Origin: Microbacterium sp. LWH3-1.2
Lineage (GTDB): Bacteria > Actinomycetota > Actinomycetes > Actinomycetales > Microbacteriaceae
Assembly (NCBI RefSeq): GCF_040675855.1
Contig: NZ_JBEGIK010000001.1
Location: 2,666,001 to 2,730,000 of the forward strand
DNA: 64,000 bases
Direction of reading: 5' to 3'
Below are positions 55,528-62,446 of this stretch, piece after piece (position 1 is the stretch's first letter; every line of letters begins with the position of its first letter). The position numbers were made by a program, and so were the translations under genes. The notes beneath the pieces were generated by a model. It had not been told where the DNA came from. It did no database searches and was given only the letters and a program-made list of their open reading frames with translations.

Positions 55528-57468
55528 TCAATCGAAGCTGACGACCGCGTTCTCGTTGTTGAGCACGATCACCGGAGTGATGGAGGGGTGTCCGGCCGCA
55601 TGGATCTTCGCGAGGTCGAAGCGCAGGAGCGGCGTTCCCGCCGTGACCTTCTGCCCCTTCTCGACGAGGGTCTCGAAGCCGTCGCCCTTCATCCCGACGG
55701 TGTCGATGCCGACGTGGATCAGCAGCTCCGTGCCGTCGTCGAGCACGAGCGCCACCGCGTGACTGCTGTCGAACGTGGCGCCGATGGTGCCGTCGGCCGG
55801 CGCCACGACCGTATTGCCGGTCGGCTCGATCGCGATGCCCGGGCCCATGATGCCCTGGGCGAAGGTCGGGTCGGGCACCGCGGACAATGACACGACCTTG
55901 CCCTCGAGCGGCTGGCGCAGGGTGACGGTGGTGGTCGCGGGCGTGTCGGTGAGCACCGCGGTGCTGACGGCGGCGGGGGCGATCGCCGGCTCGGGCGCCG
56001 CACCTGACGGCGCCGCGACCTCACCCGCGATGATCTGCTCCATCGCGTCCTTCACGAACTGGACGTTCGTTCCGTAGACCACCTGCACCGACTTGCCGCC
56101 CGGCTTCATGGTGCCCGCGGCGCCGGCGCGCTTGAGCGCGGTCTCGTCGACCTTGCTGACGTCATCGATCTCCATACGCAGGCGCGTTGCGCAGTTCTCC
56201 AGTTCGAGGATGTTGTCCTTTCCGCCGAGCGCGTCGATGAAACGGCTGCCGGTGACGAGGTACTTGTCGTCGGCGACGTGTGTGTCGTACTCGGTCCCCT
56301 CCCCGAGGATGTCGTCGTCCTCGCGGCCCGGGGTCTTCAGGTTGAACCGCTTGATGAAGAAGTAGAACACCCCGAAGTAGATGAAGAACCAGAAGACGCC
56401 CATCACGGGGATCAGCCACGGGTTCTGCGCCATCGGGTTCATCCAGTTGAGGACGAGGTCGATGAAGCCGCCCGAGAAGCCGAAGCCCATGCGCACGGGC
56501 AGGATCTGACTGATCGCCATCGAGATGCCCGTGAACAGGGCGTGGGTGACATACAGCACGGGCGCCAGGAACATGAAGGCGAACTCGAGAGGCTCAGTGA
56601 CGCCCACGAAGAAGGACGAGATCGCGCCGCCGAGGAGGATGCCGTAGGCGAGCTTCTTGCGCGTGGTCTTCGCGGTGAGGTACATGGCGAGGGCGGCTCC
56701 CGGCAGACCGAACATCATGATCGGGAAGAAGCCGGTCATGTACTGGCCGGTGACGCCGTAGGTGCCTTCGCCGGAGAGGAAGTTGTTCAGATCGTTGATG
56801 CCCGCGACGTCGAACCAGAACACCGAGTTGAGCGCGTGATGCAGGCCCACGGGGATGAGGAGCCGGTTGAGGAAGCCGTAGATGCCCGTGCCGAAGGGGC
56901 CGAGCGTGACGATCCATTCGCCGAACGTGACGAGACCGCCGTAGACCCATGGCCAGATGAAGAAAAGAGCGATGGCGACGACCAGCGACGCGCCGGCGGT
57001 GACGATCGCGACCGAGCGCTTGCCCGAGAAGAACGACAGCGCGTCCGGGAGCTTCGTGTCTTTGAAGCGGTTGTAGCAGAACGCGCCGATCAGACCGCAG
57101 ATGATGCCGACGAAGACGTTCTGCACCTTGAGGAACGCGGGGTCGACCTCGTTGACGTCGGCGATCCCCGTGTAGAGGGCGACGGTCTCCGGCTTGAGGA
57201 GCGTCGTCACCACGAGCCACGACACGAGCCCGGCCAGCGCCGAGGTGCCGTCGGACTTCTGCGCCATCCCGAGCGCGATGCCGACGGCGAACAGCAGCGC
57301 CATATTGTCGAGCAGCGAGCCGCCCGCTGCGCCGAGGAACGCGGAGACGAGGTTGGGACTCTTTCCCCCGTTGCTGATCCAGTAGCTGATGCCGGACAGG
57401 ATCGCAGCCACCGGCAGCACGGCCACCGGGAGCATGATCGACCTGCCGAGCCTCTGCAAGAACTTCAT
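55528..57468 (-). CDS. PTS glucose/N-acetylglucosamine-family permease, EIICBA fusion
   Basis: A 646-residue sugar phosphotransferase permease with all three domains. EIIC (about 1-385, some ten membrane helices) has the LLIPVGLHHALNSVFW and GVTEPLEFAFMFLAP signatures of the glucose-glucoside superfamily. EIIB follows with its phospho-cysteine near 425 in LENCATRLRMEI. EIIA at the C terminus has phospho-histidine near 583 in LLIHVGIDTVGMKGDGF. The C-B-A order and EIIC sequence resemble NagE/PtsG; glucose versus N-acetylglucosamine cannot be decided. The 196-bp gap upstream to the tRNA carries its promoter, not clearly resolved. GGAGGCGA precedes the ATG. Confidence 0.9.
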   Translation of the reverse strand: MKFLQRLGRSIMLPVAVLPVAAILSGISYWISNGGKSPNLVSAFLGAAGGSLLDNMALLFAVGIALGMAQKSDGTSALAGLVSWLVVTTLLKPETVALYTGIADVNEVDPAFLKVQNVFVGIICGLIGAFCYNRFKDTKLPDALSFFSGKRSVAIVTAGASLVVAIALFFIWPWVYGGLVTFGEWIVTLGPFGTGIYGFLNRLLIPVGLHHALNSVFWFDVAGINDLNNFLSGEGTYGVTGQYMTGFFPIMMFGLPGAALAMYLTAKTTRKKLAYGILLGGAISSFFVGVTEPLEFAFMFLAPVLYVTHALFTGISMAISQILPVRMGFGFSGGFIDLVLNWMNPMAQNPWLIPVMGVFWFFIYFGVFYFFIKRFNLKTPGREDDDILGEGTEYDTHVADDKYLVTGSRFIDALGGKDNILELENCATRLRMEIDDVSKVDETALKRAGAAGTMKPGGKSVQVVYGTNVQFVKDAMEQIIAGEVAAPSGAAPEPAIAPAAVSTAVLTDTPATTTVTLRQPLEGKVVSLSAVPDPTFAQGIMGPGIAIEPTGNTVVAPADGTIGATFDSSHAVALVLDDGTELLIHVGIDTVGMKGDGFETLVEKGQKVTAGTPLLRFDLAKIHAAGHPSITPVIVLNNENAVVSFD

Positions 57469-57622
57469 CGTTCGCCTCCATCAGGAGCCAGGGACAGTTG
57501 ATGCCGCTGACGCTACAGGCAAACCGAGCCGTCCGTCACTGCTCCCCCCTCCGAAAGTTAGGGGTATGAACGAATTCTCATCCGGTCGTTGTCCGGGGAC
57601 CTGCGTGTCCGGTGGAACGCGC

Positions 57623-57659
57623 CGAGGCCCGCCGCGATGCATGATCGCGACGGGCCTCG
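57623..57659 (-). terminator. terminator after the CAT-anticodon tRNA
   Basis: CGAGGCCCG-(C)-CGCGAT, loop GCATG, ATCGCG-(A)-CGGGCCTCG: a 15-bp stem with one internal mismatch, 5 nt from the tRNA 3' end. Confidence 0.75.
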
Positions 57660-57664
57660 TCGGG

Positions 57665-57738
57665 TAGGGCGGGTGGGACTTGAACCCACGATCGTCGGGT
57701 TATGAGCCCGCTGCCTTGACCAGCTTGGCCACCGCCCC
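57665..57738 (-). tRNA. tRNA with CAT anticodon (elongator Met or Ile2)
   Basis: A 74-nt cloverleaf on the minus strand: acceptor GGGGCGG/CCGCCCT with a G1-T72 pair, D arm GCCAAGCTGGTCAAGGC, anticodon arm GCGGG-CTCATAA-CCCGA, T arm GTGGGTTCAAGTCCCAC, discriminator A. The G1-T72 pair argues against a standard initiator (which has C1xA72), although the GGG/CCC pairs next to the anticodon loop are initiator-like. Met (elongator) or lysidine-modified Ile2 are the main options. A TAGGCT -10 lies upstream at 57762-57767. Confidence 0.85.
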
Positions 57739-57764
57739 GCGCACGGATGAGTACGTGGACGAGC

Positions 57765-58862
57765 CTACCTGCCCGGCTTGCCTTCCGCCTCGTCGGCTGG
57801 GTCCTTCACGGGTGGTTCCGGCCACACCTTGGCGACGGCCTCTGTCACCTTTATCGATGCCGTGTGCGGGTGGGCGGCATCCGTCGCCCGTCCGGCACTC
57901 CCCCGCGGGATCGGGAGCTCCTGGCTCTCGCTGAGCACCTGCGGATGGTGACGGGCGAGCTGGAAAACGCCCCATACGGCGACAGCGCCGACCAACGCGA
58001 ACGAGATGTAGACCCAGAGCGGTGCGCCGGCCGCCTCTTGCAGCACTGTCAGGCCGATGAAGATCGCCACGATCGGGTCGATGACGGTGAGGCCTGCGAC
58101 GACCAGGTCGGGTGGCCCGGAGGCATACGCGTTCTGCACGAAGTACGCGCCGACGATGGCTCCCGCGATGAGAGCGGCGAGGCACGTGAAGGTGAGCCAG
58201 TTGAAGTCGCTCGCCTGGATGCGAACGATCACGACCTTGGCGAGGGTCGCGACGAAGCCGTAGATGACTCCCGCGGCGATGATGTAGAACAGCGCCCCCA
58301 TACGCGAGCGCAGCCAGATCCATAGACCCGCGAAGACGACGGTGACGATGCCGAGCAGCACCAGGATCGTGATGAGCTGTCCGTTCGACACCGGCTTCTC
58401 GGTCGCGTACAGAGCCGCGATGGTCACGAAGATGAAGATGCCGCCGACGCACGCCCCGATGGCGGTCAGAGACCGCCTGGTCGGCTTGTGCCCGCTGATC
58501 TGCGCGTTCAGCAGGGTCGTGATCACGAGGGCGATCGCCCCGAGGGGCTGCACAACGATGAGTGGCGCGTACGCCAAAGCCGACAGCTGGCACACGATGG
58601 CGAGCCCCAGCATGACCGTGCCGATCACCCAGGACGGCCGTGCGAGGAGCTTCAGCAGGTGGTTCGCGCCGAGCCCGCCGTTGCTCTGGGAACCGTAGAG
58701 TCGCTCGACCTTGGTGACTCCGCGGTGCTGGTACTGGGCGCCGAACGACATGAAGACGGCGCCGAGCAGGGCCAGCGGGATGCCGATGAGGATGCCGGGG
58801 TTCTGGAACGCGCCGACGAGCTGATCGCCCACGTCCTCGAGCTCCACCGCCGTCCACACCAC
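57765..58862 (-). CDS. DMT superfamily transporter (NIPA-like)
   Basis: A 365-residue integral membrane protein with about nine or ten helices, for example ILIGIPLALLGAVFMSFGAQYQHRG, WVIGTVMLGLAIVCQLSALAYAPLIVVQPLGAIALVIT and LTVIDPIVAIFIGLTVL. The APLIVVQPLGAIALVITTLLNAQ segment is typical of NIPA/DUF803-type members of the drug/metabolite transporter superfamily; NIPA homologues in eukaryotes move Mg2+, but the bacterial substrate is not known. The C-terminal 55 residues are hydrophilic. GTG 58862 has no Shine-Dalgarno, and a TAGTGT -10 ends 6 nt upstream, so it is probably leaderless. Divergent from def. Confidence 0.85.
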   Translation of the reverse strand: MVWTAVELEDVGDQLVGAFQNPGILIGIPLALLGAVFMSFGAQYQHRGVTKVERLYGSQSNGGLGANHLLKLLARPSWVIGTVMLGLAIVCQLSALAYAPLIVVQPLGAIALVITTLLNAQISGHKPTRRSLTAIGACVGGIFIFVTIAALYATEKPVSNGQLITILVLLGIVTVVFAGLWIWLRSRMGALFYIIAAGVIYGFVATLAKVVIVRIQASDFNWLTFTCLAALIAGAIVGAYFVQNAYASGPPDLVVAGLTVIDPIVAIFIGLTVLQEAAGAPLWVYISFALVGAVAVWGVFQLARHHPQVLSESQELPIPRGSAGRATDAAHPHTASIKVTEAVAKVWPEPPVKDPADEAEGKPGR

Positions 58863-58868
58863 ACATCG

Positions 58869-58874
58869 ACACTA
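58869..58874 (-). promoter_or_regulatory. -10 element (TAGTGT) of leaderless DMT transporter gene
   Basis: TAGTGT on the minus strand, 6 nt before the GTG at 58862. Confidence 0.5.
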
Positions 58875-58892
58875 GCCGCAGGCGCCGGTCGA

Positions 58893-58898
58893 TAGGCT
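58893..58898 (+). promoter_or_regulatory. -10 element (TAGGCT) of leaderless def
   Basis: TAGGCT ending 6 nt before the def GTG at 58905, with no Shine-Dalgarno. It lies back to back with the divergent transporter promoter. Confidence 0.55.
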
Positions 58899-58904
58899 CA
58901 AGGC

Positions 58905-59471
58905 GTGGCTGTTCTCCCGATTCGCATCATGGGCGATCCCGTCCTGCACTCCCCCGCGTCCGTCGTCGAAGAGATCACGGACGAGATCCGCACCCTGGTC
59001 GCCGACATGTTCGAGACGATGGATGCCGCGCCCGGCGTGGGTCTCGCAGCCCCGCAGGTGGGTGTGCCGCTGCGCATCTACACGTACACCTACGCCGACG
59101 ACGACGGTGAGCCCTGGCGCGGCGTGATCATCAACCCCGAACTGTGGATGAAGCCCCTCGAGCCCGGTGCACCCGATCCCGATGAGGAGTCGGAGGGCTG
59201 CCTGTCGTTCCCCGGCGAGCGGTTCCCGCTGCGTCGGTCCGACGAGGTGCTCGTGACCGGCACAGGCCTCGAGGGGGAACCCGTCCGCATCCAGGTCGAC
59301 GGCTGGCGCGCGCGCATCATGCAGCACGAGTTCGACCACCTCGACGGCATCCTCTACGTCGACCGCCTCGACGACGGTGACTGGAAGACCGTGCAGAAGA
59401 TCGCGCGCAAACGCGGCTGGGGCCGGCCGGGCAGCTCCTGGACCCCGGGCATCGACGACCTCGACGCCTGA
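58905..59471 (+). CDS. def: peptide deformylase
   Basis: Removes the formyl group from new N-formylmethionine proteins; 188 residues, metal-dependent. All three motifs are present: GVGLAAPQ (44-51), EGCLSFP with metal ligand C99, and QHEFDHLDG with H141, E142 and H145. A GTG start follows a TAGGCT -10 by 6 nt, predicting a leaderless mRNA. The C terminus is about 20 residues longer than in E. coli, common in actinobacteria. The CsoR-type operon follows 19 bp later. Confidence 0.95.
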   Translation: MAVLPIRIMGDPVLHSPASVVEEITDEIRTLVADMFETMDAAPGVGLAAPQVGVPLRIYTYTYADDDGEPWRGVIINPELWMKPLEPGAPDPDEESEGCLSFPGERFPLRRSDEVLVTGTGLEGEPVRIQVDGWRARIMQHEFDHLDGILYVDRLDDGDWKTVQKIARKRGWGRPGSSWTPGIDDLDA

Positions 59472-59490
59472 GCGGACACTGATCACGGCT

Positions 59491-59507
59491 ATACCCTCAG
59501 GGGGTAT
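59491..59507 (+). promoter_or_regulatory. CsoR-type copper operator
   Basis: ATACCCTCAGGGGGTAT: arms ATACCC/GGGTAT separated by TCAGG, matching the TACCC-GGGTA pattern of CsoR boxes. It overlaps the -35/spacer region of a promoter whose -10 is TAGACT at 59513-59518, directly before the DUF6153-DUF305 genes. Confidence 0.65.
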
Positions 59508-59512
59508 CGCGG

Positions 59513-59518
59513 TAGACT
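59513..59518 (+). promoter_or_regulatory. -10 element (TAGACT) of the DUF6153-DUF305 operon
   Basis: TAGACT 5 nt downstream of the CsoR-type palindrome and 44 nt before ATG 59563; repressor binding would block this promoter. Confidence 0.55.
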
Positions 59519-59562
59519 CGTGAGGACGCTGATAGGCGTCCCGACGTCGAGGAGGTGCACGG

Positions 59563-59988
59563 ATGCTGCCGCTGCAGCGCGAACCCCGCTCGACGCGCGT
59601 CGGGTTCGGTGTGCACGCTGTGATGATCGCGGCGATCGTGCTGGGCCTTCTCGGCATGCACGTGCTCGCTTCCCAGGGATCGCATGCCGCGCACGGATCG
59701 CCGATGACGGTGGCGTCGGTCCAGTCCGGCACGGCGCAGCATCACGAGCACCAGGGCTCGATGACCGAGAGCGCCATCACGCCGGCAGAGCCTTCCATTC
59801 CCAGCGTCTGGGCGGTGGTCTGCGTCCTCGCCCTCCTCCTCACTGCACTGTTCGTCGCACCGTCCGGCTCGTCGTGGTGGCTCGGGCGGCGCGAGCTGTT
59901 CTGGAGCGCCGCAACCGTCGGCGTGCCCGTCGACGGTGCGCCGCAGCATCCACCCTCTCTCACTGTTCTCTCCGTCAGCCGGACGTGA
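59563..59988 (+). CDS. DUF6153 family membrane protein
   Basis: A 141-residue protein of the DUF6153 type, unknown function. Two hydrophobic helices (VHAVMIAAIVLGLLGMHVLA and VWAVVCVLALLLTALFVAP) flank a His/Met-containing loop (SHAAHGSPM, then TAQHHEHQGSM), suited to bind copper or a similar ion outside the membrane. GAGGAGGTG precedes the ATG. It is the first gene after the CsoR-type operator and is followed 65 bp later by the DUF305 lipoprotein gene, so a role in copper handling is inferred from context. Confidence 0.78.
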   Translation: MLPLQREPRSTRVGFGVHAVMIAAIVLGLLGMHVLASQGSHAAHGSPMTVASVQSGTAQHHEHQGSMTESAITPAEPSIPSVWAVVCVLALLLTALFVAPSGSSWWLGRRELFWSAATVGVPVDGAPQHPPSLTVLSVSRT

Positions 59989-60053
59989 GCGGTCCAGCGC
60001 CCGATTCGTCGGGCGCATCAGCGCCGCACCCGCAACGACAGAGAGAAGAAGAA

Positions 60054-60662
60054 ATGAACCACCACCGCACGCGCACCCTCGTCGCCGTCCTCCCCCTCGC
60101 CGTCGCCCTGGGGCTGGCCGGGTGTGCGAACGGGGCCGCCGGCCCGGGCTCGATGCCCGGGATGGACCACGGGTCGCAGAGGCCCTCGAACTCCGCGTCC
60201 TCCGTCGCCATGGCCGACCAGATGTTCGTCGTCATGATGATTCCCCACCACGAGCAGGCGATCGAGATGTCCGACGTGGTGCTCGCGAAGGAAGGGGTGG
60301 ATCCCCGCGTCGTCGAGCTGGCGGAGCGGATCAAGGCCGCCCAGGGGCCGGAGATCGAGCTCATGGAGGGCTGGCTCGACGAGTGGGGCGTTCCTCACGA
60401 CCCCGATGCCTCGAGAGGCATGAATCACGGCGACGGGATGATGTCGGAGGCCGACATCACCGCGCTGCGCGAAGCCGACGGGCCCGAGGCGAGCCGCCTC
60501 TTCCTCGAGCAGATGATCGTGCACCACGAGGGTGCCGTCGAGATGGCGCAGGCCGCCCTCGCCGACGGGCAGGACCCGGACGTGCTCGCCCTCGCCCAGA
60601 GCGTGATCGTCGACCAGACGGCCGAGATCGCCGAGATGCAGGAGCTGCTGACGACGCTCTGA
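60054..60662 (+). CDS. DUF305 family lipoprotein, His/Met-rich
   Basis: A 202-residue exported lipoprotein. The signal peptide ends in the lipobox LAGC with the lipidated C24. The mature part has MPGMDHGS after the cysteine and two DUF305 repeats with paired histidines: MMIPHHEQAIEM (about 61-72) and QMIVHHEGAVEMA (about 158-170), plus a MNHGDGMM loop between. The DUF305 ferritin-like fold is often linked to copper stress. Together with DUF6153 and the CsoR-type box it is likely part of a copper-induced operon. ATG 60054 has an AGAGAGAAGAAG stretch upstream. Confidence 0.88.
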   Translation: MNHHRTRTLVAVLPLAVALGLAGCANGAAGPGSMPGMDHGSQRPSNSASSVAMADQMFVVMMIPHHEQAIEMSDVVLAKEGVDPRVVELAERIKAAQGPEIELMEGWLDEWGVPHDPDASRGMNHGDGMMSEADITALREADGPEASRLFLEQMIVHHEGAVEMAQAALADGQDPDVLALAQSVIVDQTAEIAEMQELLTTL

Positions 60663-60726
60663 ACTCGCGTCGCCCGAGCCGTGGGCCGGGTCGTGCATAC
60701 GGTCCGGGCCACGGCTGCGGCCGTGG

Positions 60727-61395
60727 TCACGCCGTGGTCGGCGCGCTCCGGCGGTTCTGGCGCTCGACCCAGCGGCGCAGCTCCGCGTCGGCTCCGGGCG
60801 GCGCCTGTGCGATGACGTTCATCCCCTGGCGCACAAAGGTGGTCCCCGTGATCATCGGGCCCCAGACCCGCGCCGTCGAGAGTTCGCCGGTGTCGACGTC
60901 GCGTACCTGCACCTGCGTCGTGTCGGTGGTCTTGCGCGCCCGCGCCGTGCCCGCCACGTGCTGCACGACCAGTACGGGAAGCCCGTGCGCCGCAGCCGTG
61001 GCGATCACGGAGTCGAGATCGTGGGCAGCCCACTGACTGCGAATGCCGCGCACCGTCCAAAGGGCGACCAGCACGACCGCGACCGTCGCGAGGCCCGTGG
61101 GGACGAGCCACACGCTCGCCGCGGCGAAGAGCAGCGACCACAGCGCGATGCCCCGGACCGCGAGCAGGATCGCGATGAGCGACGGCGCGAGGGCGAGGAA
61201 GAGCCACGGCGCCGGCGCCGAGATGGGGAACATCCAGGGTTCGTCCCCGAACAGCACGACCAGCCCGACCCAGAGAACCGTGGCGCCGAACACGCCCAGC
61301 GTGAGCAGCAGCGGAATCGAGCGGTAGACGGGCGCCGGGGCGGGTACGCCGCCCTCGACAGCCAGACGCGGCGAGGGCTTCGCGCGAGCCGCCAT
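60727..61395 (-). CDS. uncharacterised membrane protein
   Basis: A 222-residue protein that I cannot assign to a family. Four hydrophobic segments are visible: SIPLLLTLGVFGATVLWVGLVVLF, APAPWLFLALAPSLIAILLAVRGIALW, SLLFAAASVWLVP and LATVAVVLVALWTV. The C-terminal 100 residues are soluble (AHDLDSVIATAAAHGLPVLVVQHVAG onward) and end in ELRRWVERQNRRSAPTTA. ATG 61395 is chosen because GAGGAG lies 7 nt upstream. It is convergent with the DUF305 gene and lies downstream of tRNA-Asn on the same strand, separated by a terminator. Confidence 0.72.
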   Translation of the reverse strand: MAARAKPSPRLAVEGGVPAPAPVYRSIPLLLTLGVFGATVLWVGLVVLFGDEPWMFPISAPAPWLFLALAPSLIAILLAVRGIALWSLLFAAASVWLVPTGLATVAVVLVALWTVRGIRSQWAAHDLDSVIATAAAHGLPVLVVQHVAGTARARKTTDTTQVQVRDVDTGELSTARVWGPMITGTTFVRQGMNVIAQAPPGADAELRRWVERQNRRSAPTTA

Positions 61396-61426
61396 GTGCA
61401 CTCCTCGATGTGGTCCCGGAGACGAA

Positions 61427-61458
61427 GAAAGCCCCGGGGGTGGAGCCCCGAGGCTTTC
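61427..61458 (-). terminator. terminator after tRNA-Asn
   Basis: GAAAGCC-(C)-CGGGG, loop GTGGAG, CCCCG-(A)-GGCTTTC: a 12-bp stem with one internal mismatch, 1 nt from the tRNA-Asn 3' end. Confidence 0.7.
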
Positions 61459-61459
61459 G

Positions 61460-61532
61460 CTCCCCCACTTGGACTCGAACCAAGAACCTATCGGTTAACA
61501 GCCGATTGCTCTGCCAATTGAGCTATGGAGGA
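61460..61532 (-). tRNA. tRNA-Asn (anticodon GTT)
   Basis: A 73-nt cloverleaf on the minus strand: acceptor TCCTCCA/TGGGGGA with one G-T pair, D arm GCTCAATTGGCAGAGC, anticodon arm ATCGG-CTGTTAA-CCGAT, T arm CTTGGTTCGAGTCCAAG, discriminator G. CCA is not encoded. Confidence 0.95.
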
Positions 61533-61607
61533 ATGGTCCGCACTCTCGTGCGGGCAACCAGTCCATACTAGCAAAGCTCAACCGGTGCTCATGACCACGC
61601 GCGCGGC

Positions 61608-62396
61608 TCAGTTGTTGACCAGACGTTGATCGACCCGGCCGTCGGGCGTCCACAGCAGATCCTGCGTTCCGTGTCCGAAGGCGACCGCATGACCTGCCCG
61701 CAGCACGAGGACATCCGCGTCGAGCTCGCGTACGACCTCCGGCTCGTTCGTCACGACGAGCGCCGCCATGTCGAATTCACGCCGCCGGCGGAGCACCGCC
61801 TCGCGCGCCGCCTTGCGTACCTCGACGTCCATGTTGGCGAAGGGCTCGTCGGCGATCAGGACGCGAGGCTGGAGCACCAGCGCCCGGGCCAGCGCCACGC
61901 GCTGGCGCATCCCGGCGCTGAGCTCGTACGGGTACTTGGGTGCGGCGCCGAGCGGCAGCATCAGCTCGTCGAGGAGCGACGCCACCCGCACCGCGAGTGC
62001 GCGTGCGCTGACGCGTCGGTCGCGGCTTGTGATCGGCTCGCCGATCACCTCTGCGACGGTGAGGCGTGCCGGCAGCCGGGCCCCGGCGGACTGCGGGACG
62101 TACCCGGCGTAGTAGGTGAGATACCGATGGGCACGGCGGGGGTGCCGCACTGCGACCCCCTCGACGAGGCCGCGGCCCCCCACCACCGCGAGACCCGGTT
62201 CGTCGGCGCCTGCCAACACCGCCGCGAGCGACGACTTGCCGGAGCCGGTAGGCCCCATCAGCGCGAGGACGCCCCCATGCGGCAACGTGAACGAGACGCC
62301 GTCGACGACGCGCTGGGCAGGGGCTCCGCGCCCGGAGCGCGCGATCGACAGATCGGAACAGTCGATCGCGACATCCGCGTCTCGTCGGCGAGCCAT
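61608..62396 (-). CDS. ABC transporter ATP-binding protein
   Basis: A 262-residue ATPase of the ABC type. Walker A is GPTGSGKSS (48-56), the Q-loop PQSAG (101-105), the signature LSAGMRQRV (159-167), Walker B VLIADEP (179-185), and the H-loop position carries Asn (VVTNEPEVV) instead of His. The sequence is nearest to oligopeptide/dipeptide (DppD/OppD-like) or nickel importers. No permease or binding-protein gene is present in the window. It starts 50 bp downstream of dnaG and may be cotranscribed with it. Confidence 0.82.
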   Translation of the reverse strand: MARRRDADVAIDCSDLSIARSGRGAPAQRVVDGVSFTLPHGGVLALMGPTGSGKSSLAAVLAGADEPGLAVVGGRGLVEGVAVRHPRRAHRYLTYYAGYVPQSAGARLPARLTVAEVIGEPITSRDRRVSARALAVRVASLLDELMLPLGAAPKYPYELSAGMRQRVALARALVLQPRVLIADEPFANMDVEVRKAAREAVLRRRREFDMAALVVTNEPEVVRELDADVLVLRAGHAVAFGHGTQDLLWTPDGRVDQRLVNN

Positions 62397-62446
62397 GTCC
62401 TCATCCTGCCCTGCGACCGGCGCCGACGCCAGCCGACGGGATCCGT

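Noticed and set aside
61608..62396. A complete peptide ABC importer beside dnaG
   Set aside because: Only the ATPase is present; neighbours are dnaG and tRNA-Asn, with no permease or binding protein in the window.
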